Shown here piece by piece: positions 57,301 through 64,000 of a DNA stretch of 64,000 bases. Positions within the stretch are counted from its first letter, which is position 1, and each line of letters opens with the position of its first letter. This stretch comes from Neocallimastix lanati (nom. inval.) (taxonomy: Eukaryota; Neocallimastigomycota; Neocallimastigomycetes; Neocallimastigales; Neocallimastigaceae): contig JACVTC010000004.1 of assembly GCA_016946835.1 (NCBI GenBank), positions 180,001 to 244,000 on the forward strand, given 5' to 3'. Made by a program: the position numbers and the translations under genes. The notes under the pieces were generated by a model. It saw only the letters and a program-made list of their open reading frames with translations, had not been told where the DNA came from and did not search any database.

Positions 57301-57511
57301 GTTCAGCTTCTCGATATTGAAGTTCAAGTTGAAAAGAATTTAATCCCTTTTTAATAATACATTTTACAGCATATACATGATGATGAATATCCTCTGCTTT
57401 ATATACAACAGCAAATGATCCATAGCCTATAACAGATAAAATTTTAAGTTCTTTAGTATTTGGTAAAACTTTTCCAATTAAATCTGGAATTTCAAAATCA
57501 AAATCATTCAT
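54392..57511 (-). CDS. Ran1/Sks1/Ksp1-like serine/threonine protein kinase
   Basis: A single ORF of 1039 aa from ATG 57511. The kinase domain spans about 24-275. It has the glycine loop IGYGSFAVVYKAED (28-41), Lys50 in YAVK, Glu70 as the likely C-helix Glu, HRDLKPEN (141-148, catalytic Asp143) and DFGLA (161-165). The APE box is varied to PPE (183-185), followed by SDLWALGVILVN. The segments RNPWAYASPEDNVYYEF and DYDCGTVRYEPPECVD resemble fungal Ran1/Pat1, Sks1 and Vhs1 kinases, which control meiosis entry, glucose and nutrient responses. All catalytic residues are present, so it should be active. The rest is low complexity: an acidic Tyr-Asp repeat (about 407-436) and long Glu/Lys-rich stretches. 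The last ~190 residues, rich in Ile/Leu/Phe (IFSSIIDIYYFLVFFKTKLK, LIRKLKLSFLILFIYSLQKK), are unlike relatives and may be partly an unspliced or read-through end. Confidence 0.88.
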   Translation of the reverse strand: MNDFDFEIPDLIGKVLPNTKELKILSVIGYGSFAVVYKAEDIHHHVYAVKCIIKKGLNSFQLELQYREAELLQSLENHPNIVNLYKVIETDEHLFLVLDYCECDLFEAIVHNHGFGDQYTKEVFKTIIDTVQYLHERKIYHRDLKPENILITKEGEIKIADFGLACSDDWSKDYDCGTVRYEPPECVDTTSKGYCPEKSDLWALGVILVNIRFERNPWAYASPEDNVYYEFSTKNPDVLQQQLGLSDQMNTILKNIFKTDSKQRWTLDQIKEAISNIDEMYDESKYNPLPPTDIHSNPIPIHPNSKKDSPYTNPHRTSSNSSTFNNSPEFIKHYEDNMGRRVYDDDGDEINSNEFTLQDQTYVNDSPYDQYYLLNRSSLSHFSFCSRSEEEDDDFGEEEGEGEEAEEEINYDYDYDYDYDYDYDYDYDYDYDYEFDFDHELKCKHNKKYDYGYDDDDDEGEDEKEEQDLDDIEDESGNYNNNLKEKRKERNPNIDILCRGDIENETFYMEDDDLCLIKNKKDYEVPESWEDYSYDELLNDISFSEGSIPSDVVVSQLKIRSTPRNQDQENGHRSSSSPEVFSNKIASFYKKQLIGSPIQEEEEPKESYEEKCKRIEEEIVEEENVEEKIRKEEGKEIKEGKAIEDGITAEKQSDVRHEKTGKENSKSNASSKEYKIYLTEVVEQDKVENNEMGGNDIVVQDVITEENEKDRRLEKTTEEKIENDASKKQKGFLTKVIERDKIENLPKIEDRKVIEDRRKVNDYGDHYYNAFLNIRKKALIFAKAFHLWPYSSEVKKEDPFIVQGSYPWKINSFFSRPSILVNFEEMTLLNKTEMRRLSFKPNNYSFFIIKYKQLNYSIQPILLRIFSSIIDIYYFLVFFKTKLKKIKTDNTYPLPLNSNNNSDIERSSSSSNTSKRSENDNNLLMNSDDNFNEENSLSLSSLSISLQPSLFYNLVKLINHNLTKNYNYTRSIVEMIFLCLIRKLKLSFLILFIYSLQKKPFPLTFRINHIFISFLLSEKFIAFFCFLFHYLYSKFFYIY
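56205..56290 (-). repeat. In-frame Tyr-Asp codon repeat in the kinase gene
   Basis: A 6-bp period (TAYGAY, mixed synonymous third bases) encodes about 14 Tyr-Asp pairs. The third-base variation means that selection, or age, rather than a fresh microsatellite expansion maintains the peptide. Confidence 0.85.
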
Positions 57512-57610
57512 TAGAACTATGTATTTTTATAATAGTGAAAATATATATATATATATATTTTTTTTTATTTGAGCCAACTTGTTGAATGTCTTTTTTATGA
57601 TAAATAATAC

Positions 57611-57655
<45 letters not shown>

Positions 57656-57869
57656 CTTGATTTTAATAATGAAAAAATATATATATATAAATTATTTTTT
57701 CTTTATTTTCTTATTTTTTTTTTTAAAAAAAAAAAAAAAAATTAATTCTATTAAAATATTTTATTATTTCTTTTCTTTTTCCCTTTATTTATTTATTTAT
57801 TTATTTATTAAATAGTTTTTTCAAAATTCATACATATAATTACATATATATTTAATAATTTATATGTTT

Positions 57870-57914
<45 letters not shown>

Positions 57915-59621
57915 ATAGTATTAATGGTATTTTAAATAAATATGTAATTATTTTAAATAAATTTTTACTATTAAAGAAAAAAATTATTTTTTCCCAATAA
58001 TTTTTTTTTCTTATTATTATATTTATTACTAGTTTTACCTAATAATCTATTTCTTATGAGTTATATATATACACTTATATTGATATATAATAATGTCTAT
58101 AATTTAAATTATTTACAAAAAAAATTACAATAAAAATGAATTGATAATCATGAAATTACGCAGGCAGTACATATATTGTATTAAAAAAAAAAAAATAAAA
58201 AGTGATTTGACAAAGTATATATATATAATATATCTTTTTTCTTTTTTTTTTTTTTTTTTTTCTTTTTTTTTTTTTGGTATTAATTTTCAATAAAATTCCA
58301 TTAATTTTTCTTTTTCAGCTAAAAAAATTAATATTATTATTTGAAAACTTTATTATAAAATTATTCAATATAAAATTTTTTTATCCTTTTATAATTTTAT
58401 ATTTTTTTTTTTTAAATTTCTTTACAAATATTTTTCTTTAAATCAAGAAAAAATGATATGGTATATAGTATATATTATTGCTTTGTATCCTATAATATAT
58501 TTTTTCAATTATTAACATAATTAAATTCGAAATTATATAAAAATTATATTATATCGTATAATTTTAAAACTTCAAATTTAGAGAGTATATAAAACTATTT
58601 ACAACATAAAATAATAATTGTAATTAATATTTTCTTTTATATCAAAGAAAATATAAATAACAATTATTAAAAGAAATATTTTAATATTAACAATTGAGTA
58701 TATTTATATAATTGATATATAAATTATACAAGAGTTTAATATTTCTATTAAAATATTATTATATATATCATTAATATAAAACAGATATTTACTGTTAATA
58801 TATTCAATATATAACTCTTTTATGTTGAAAATTCTTTAATAATATTTTCATTAAATAGTATTAAATAACAAAAAAGAAAAGAATATTTTCTTTCTATTGA
58901 TATAGTTGTTAAATTTTATTTTATTTCAATAATAAAATAATGAATGTATTTCCTAACGTCAAATAAGATATTCAATTATCTTCTATCTTTATTTTAATAT
59001 ATATATATATATATTTTTTTTATTAATTTACAAATTAATCTTTACTATTATAGATAAAATTAAACCTACAACGGCAAAAATCGAAATGTAAATTACAAAT
59101 GAAAAAAAAAATAATAATTCTATATATATTATTAATATTTTTTATATCTTTTTATAAAATATAAAATGACGTCTAAATAAAATATACAGTTATACAAACT
59201 AATTATATTTAAAAAAATATATATAGTTAATAAAATATTAATAATATTAAATATTTAATCTAATAAATAATTAAAACAATTAAAATAATATATATATTTA
59301 AGAACATATATATAATTTTGAAAAGAAAAAAAAATCTATATATATAAATTTTTTCTTTTATTTTTATTGTAGTTTGATGGAAAAGAAAAGAAAAAAAAAA
59401 ATTACAATTGTGAAGTCTTTTTGCGTATTTATATATTTTTTTTTTTTTTTTAATTTTAATTTTAAAATTTTAATTATATATATATAAATAAAAAGGTTTT
59501 TCTAAAAATTATTTTAATTAATTAGGATTAATTTTTATATATTTATTTAATTTTAAATATAATTAATAAGAGTTATTTATTAATTTATTTATATATTAAT
59601 AGATTGTTTCTTAACAACATC

Positions 59622-59665
59622 TTATTAACTAATATAGAAATTTCAGTCTATATGTTAGTTAATAA
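59622..59665. other. 17-bp hairpin with an 8-base loop
   Basis: TTATTAACTAATATAGA (59622-59638) pairs with TCTATATGTTAGTTAATAA (59647-59665) apart from a 2-base bulge. The stem is AT-rich; biological role unknown. Confidence 0.5.
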
Positions 59666-59679
59666 CTTTATTTTCTATA

Positions 59680-59783
59680 TTTATTATTTATTTATTTATT
59701 TATTTATATGTTTATTTATATTTATTTATTTATTTATATTTATTTATTTATGTATGTATTTATTTATTTATTTATTTATTTAT
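59680..59783 (+). repeat. Tetranucleotide array (TTTA)n with variants
   Basis: About 100 bp of TTTA with TTTATA and TATGTATG interruptions. Confidence 0.93.
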
Positions 59784-60695
59784 CTTTTCTATCTGAACTT
59801 TTTTTTTAAATTTTAAAAAATATAAAATTATAGAAAAAATTCAAAATTTTAAATTAAATAATAATTAAAATACATTTATTATATTGCTTCATATATACTA
59901 TATAATCAATATATTTATATATGGATGATATATAGTATCATTATACACCAATATATAACTAACAAGTATATTCGAAGAACTGAAAATATAATTTTTATAA
60001 ATTTTAAAATTTATTCTGAATAATAATTAATTTTTTTAATCAATTCACATATATCAGTGTATATAAATAATATAACGAATGAATTGGAATCATTCTATTT
60101 GTAATATAATAATGGCAGTATTAACACTATTATTCATTTCTTGAGCCAATAACTTGAACATATATTATTGTATACAATCTAAATATATTAATATATTAAT
60201 CAATTCTTCCCAAAAAAAAAAAAAAAAAAAACTATTTATTATTTAATTTCAATATATATTATATTAGTTAAATAAAATATAATGTATTATTTGTTAATAT
60301 ATATTAATATATAAACCTTTGAATAATACCAAAATTGTAAATTTTTAAAAATTTTAAAAAATAAAGTTAATTATTGAAAATAAATTAAATAAATAGGAAT
60401 GTCATGTCATATAGAGAATAGAATAGATTCTCTATTAAATTAATGATTATATATTAATAAATCATAATATATTATAAATTGAATTTAATATGTGATAATT
60501 CATTATTTTCTATTAATATATGAATTCCTTATTATAGAATAAATAAAGTTCATTATAAATAAATAAAGAAAAATTAAATGTATACATTTTAATACATATA
60601 TTATTTAATGTATTATAAATAAATATTCATCACAATTCCATTTTCTATTTCTTTCTTTATATCTTATAGTTTTTTTGTATAAAGAAAATTTTAAT

Positions 60696-60920
<225 letters not shown>

Positions 60921-61459
60921 TGCATTACATATTAAAATACATACATATTATTCAAATTCTATTTCAATTTAATATTTAAATACTCTATTCTATTGATTAT
61001 AATTTATATAGAATAATATTAGACAATATAGTATAATATATTTTTAATAATAAGAATTTAAACTTTTTTTATTTTATAATAAAATTTTATTATTTATACT
61101 AAAAATTATCAATCTTTTATCATAAATTATTGTATTAATTATAGTATAATATTTGTTATTACTATTAGCACAACTGATATTGAATATCGCTATAATAAAT
61201 TAGAACTATATAAAAATTTGATATATTTAATTTTACTTCATTTTATTTTATTTTATTAAAAATAAGTAATAAGTAATTGTTTTGACATTATATATTAAAT
61301 ACATCAACCATGAAAATGTTTAATAATAATAAGACGATACTCTATATTCTTTAATAGAAAATTTTAATATGATCTTTATACAATATTTTTTCTTTTTCTA
61401 CTAATGAGTTAATAAATTATTATATATTAGTATATATGTTTTTTTTGAAGTAACTTTCA

Positions 61460-61464
<5 letters not shown>

Positions 61465-61497
<33 letters not shown>

Positions 61498-61524
61498 TAG
61501 TAGTAGTAGTAGTAGTAGTAGTAG
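61465..61524 (+). repeat. Adjacent (TTA)n and (TAG)n arrays
   Basis: About nine TTA units pass through TTACTATTAG into about nine TAG units, apparently one array that mutated and then re-expanded. Confidence 0.93.
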
Positions 61525-62013
61525 AGAAAATAAAAAATAAAAATCTCTATTTACCTTAATCCTTTATTGCTTTTGACCTTTTTCAATTAAAATTATTAAA
61601 TATTAATAAAAACTCCAAATATGATCCTATTTATTTCATAATTAAATAATAAATGATCAAACAAATTGCAAATCCATTGAATAATATATTAAAAATATAT
61701 TATTTCAATTAAAAATATTTATTTTTTTCGATGGATAAAAATATAAATTAAATAAAACTTTAATTTATAATAAATTTTATTTAATTTTATTTTTTATTTT
61801 TTTTAAAAAAAAAAAAATTTTAAATTTAATAATTTAAATTTAAAATTATTAAATATAAATATAAATATAAAAATAAATATAAAAATAAATATAAATATAT
61901 AAATATGTATTTATATATTTATATATATATATACATATATAAATATGTATTTTTTTAAAAAAAAAAATGGTAATAAAGATTATTTGAATAAAAATTAATA
62001 AATATATTCTATT

Positions 62014-62057
<44 letters not shown>

Positions 62058-64000
62058 GTATCTATATCCTTCCTATTATTAATTATAATATATATGAAAA
62101 AATAAAGTTTTTTATTTTCGTTTAAATTATTAATTTATTTCATTTTCGAAAAAAAAAAAAAAATGATATTTATGTAATAACCGAATAGGAATACAGTTTT
62201 TGTCTTGTTATTCATTCCATTTTTAAATGAAATGAACTGTCTTTCTTTCCATATATATATTACTATTGATAAATATGAAGATTTATTACTTAAAAAATAT
62301 TAATAAAGTATCCTAATAAGATATATATTTATCTATCTATTATATATTTTAAAAATCATGGATGCATTCTTTTTTTTTTTTTTTTTTTTATTACAATTAT
62401 AAAGTAAAAAAAAAAAAAAAAAATTAAAGATGACTTGATATATAACATATTATGATATTTATGATAAATTTATAATTAATTGTATTCTTATTTTTATTAT
62501 TTATGAAAATATTATGTACATTTAAATTTTGAATATTATTATGATTTATAATATATATTAAGTATATATAGTTTCTTAAAATATTAAAAATGTTTAACTT
62601 TTTTTTTTTTTTTTTTTTTTTTGCATTAATGAAATACACTATAGAAAGTCAAATAATTAGAAAGAAGGCTAAGAAAAAAGAAGGAAATAGTTATTTATAT
62701 TAATAATATTAATATTACTTATTAATAAATAAATAAATAAATAAATAAATAATAGATATTAAAAATTATAATTTTACAAATTTAACAAATGAATTTAATT
62801 TTATATTGTTAACTTTATTAATTATATAATTTTTATGATTTCTTTATTTGTTAAATCGTATTAATTCTACTAAATACAATAAAATAATGAAATAATGAAA
62901 TCATGAAATTATAAAATAATAAAATAATAAAATAATAAGAAAAAGTTTAATTCGTATAAATTTTATTTATTAAAAATACAAACTTTAAAAAAAAAAATAA
63001 ATATGAACAAATAATACTTTATATATCAACCGATATTTATTTATTGTATCCATCATTTATTTTGAATAGTTTTCTATTATTATTGTTATATAAAAAGTTT
63101 TGTTAATATGCATTAATTATTTTTATAAAAATAGTTCAAAATGAATAGTATAAATTAAACAAATATTTTTTAATTTTATTTAAATTGGCTTAAGAAATAA
63201 TTGGAAAAATAAAATAAAAATAAAAATAAAAATAAAATTTTTTTTCCTTTTGCATTATGAAATATTAATTAATGATTAATTAATGATGAATTATAATAAT
63301 AATAATTTTTTTTTTATTTATTGTTAAATAAATAAATATTTTTTTTTAATATCTTTTCATTCAGACCAGTAACAACAACAATGTCTTTTTTAAATGATCT
63401 ACAATACTTTATATCTTGATATTCAAAATATATTTTCATTATATATATTTATAGATAGTTTAATCATTTTTATTATAAAAGGATATTTTATAACTAATAA
63501 ATTATATTAGCAGTATTAATTTTTTTAAATTATTCAAACGAATAATACTTTTTTTTTTTTTCTTCGTAATGATTATTTTCACTAATTTTGACATTCTACC
63601 TAACTAAAATAATTAAATGTATAAATATTTTTTTAATATTGACTTATACAACAAAATAATAATAAATATAACAAAAAAAAAAAAAAAAATATGTATTTAT
63701 AAATTAGCTAATTAAATTTTATATATATTTTTGATTACATTAATGTTTAACGATTTTTATAATGATTTATTTTAACAATGAAAAAAAAAAATAAAACATA
63801 GAAAGGATAAAAATTATAAATGAGTTAATGTTACATATAATTAAAAATATAAGTTAAAAAAAAAAAAAAAAAGATAATAAAAAGATGAAAACAAATATTA
63901 TTAAAGATTATTAGTAATAATAATAATAAAAAAAAAATTCTAAACTAAATTATTTAAATAATAGTAATCATAATATTTATATTCTGAAATGATACAACTA

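Noticed and set aside
63364-63420. CAG acceptor-like site followed by ATG TCT TTT TTA AAT GAT... as a possible first exon
   Set aside because: Stops after 12 codons (TGA) with no GT donor in the open part and no coding partner downstream in the window.

Overview
The window is nuclear DNA of an extremely AT-rich eukaryote. It has long A and T homopolymers, AAT-encoded poly-Asn tracts, many short spliceosomal introns (donors GTAAGT, GTAAAT, GTATGT; acceptors TAG, AAG, CAG), TAA or TAG stops and a standard code. The inorganic pyrophosphatase, the SRP40 C-terminal domain, the Rab6/Ypt6 protein and the Ran1/Sks1-like kinase read as fungal. With this base composition the best guess is an early-diverging AT-rich fungus, most likely an anaerobic gut fungus (Neocallimastigomycota). 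That is inference; a Dictyostelium-like amoeba was considered and fits less well.

Layout from left to right: the 3' end of an MCM4 replicative helicase gene (+, 204-1381); 6.3 kb of AT-rich spacer with 7-bp repeat arrays; a complete nine-exon RAB6/YPT6 GTPase gene (+, 7684-9286) with an 8-nt microexon; a decayed non-LTR retrotransposon (LINE) remnant (-, about 10.37-11.79 kb); a nine-exon Q/S/T/N-rich LIM-domain-binding (LDB1/SEUSS/PtaB-type) transcription cofactor (-, 13025-18294); a 7.6 kb spacer with a 249-bp degenerate tandem repeat; a seven-exon SMYD/SET5-like split-SET protein with an N-terminal membrane anchor (+, 25926-29536); an unrecognised 1563-aa acidic, coiled-coil protein (-, 31717-36408); a nucleolar SRP40/NOPP140 homologue (-, 39023-41970); an eight-exon cytosolic inorganic pyrophosphatase (-, 43599-45413); an unexplained higher-GC island (48.4-49.5 kb); a LINE remnant broken by a 1.4 kb repeat mosaic (-, 50.44-53.64 kb); a 1039-aa Ran1/Sks1-like kinase (-, 54392-57511); and 6.5 kb with no gene that I can see.

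The genes are unrelated housekeeping and regulatory genes (replication, Golgi traffic, transcription, chromatin or protein methylation, ribosome biogenesis, pyrophosphate metabolism, signalling). There is no operon or functional cluster. Exon structures were built by hand from reading-frame continuity and splice sites. All frames close exactly, but no transcript evidence was available.

No clearly new biochemical system emerged. The observations most worth following are: the mosaic repeat element with a GC-rich hairpin inside a LINE; the two LINE copies that record growth of A-tracts (A5 against A17 at the same site); minisatellites whose units are joined by homopolymers; the 8-nt microexon in RAB6; and the membrane-anchored split-SET protein with an altered NHxCxPN motif.
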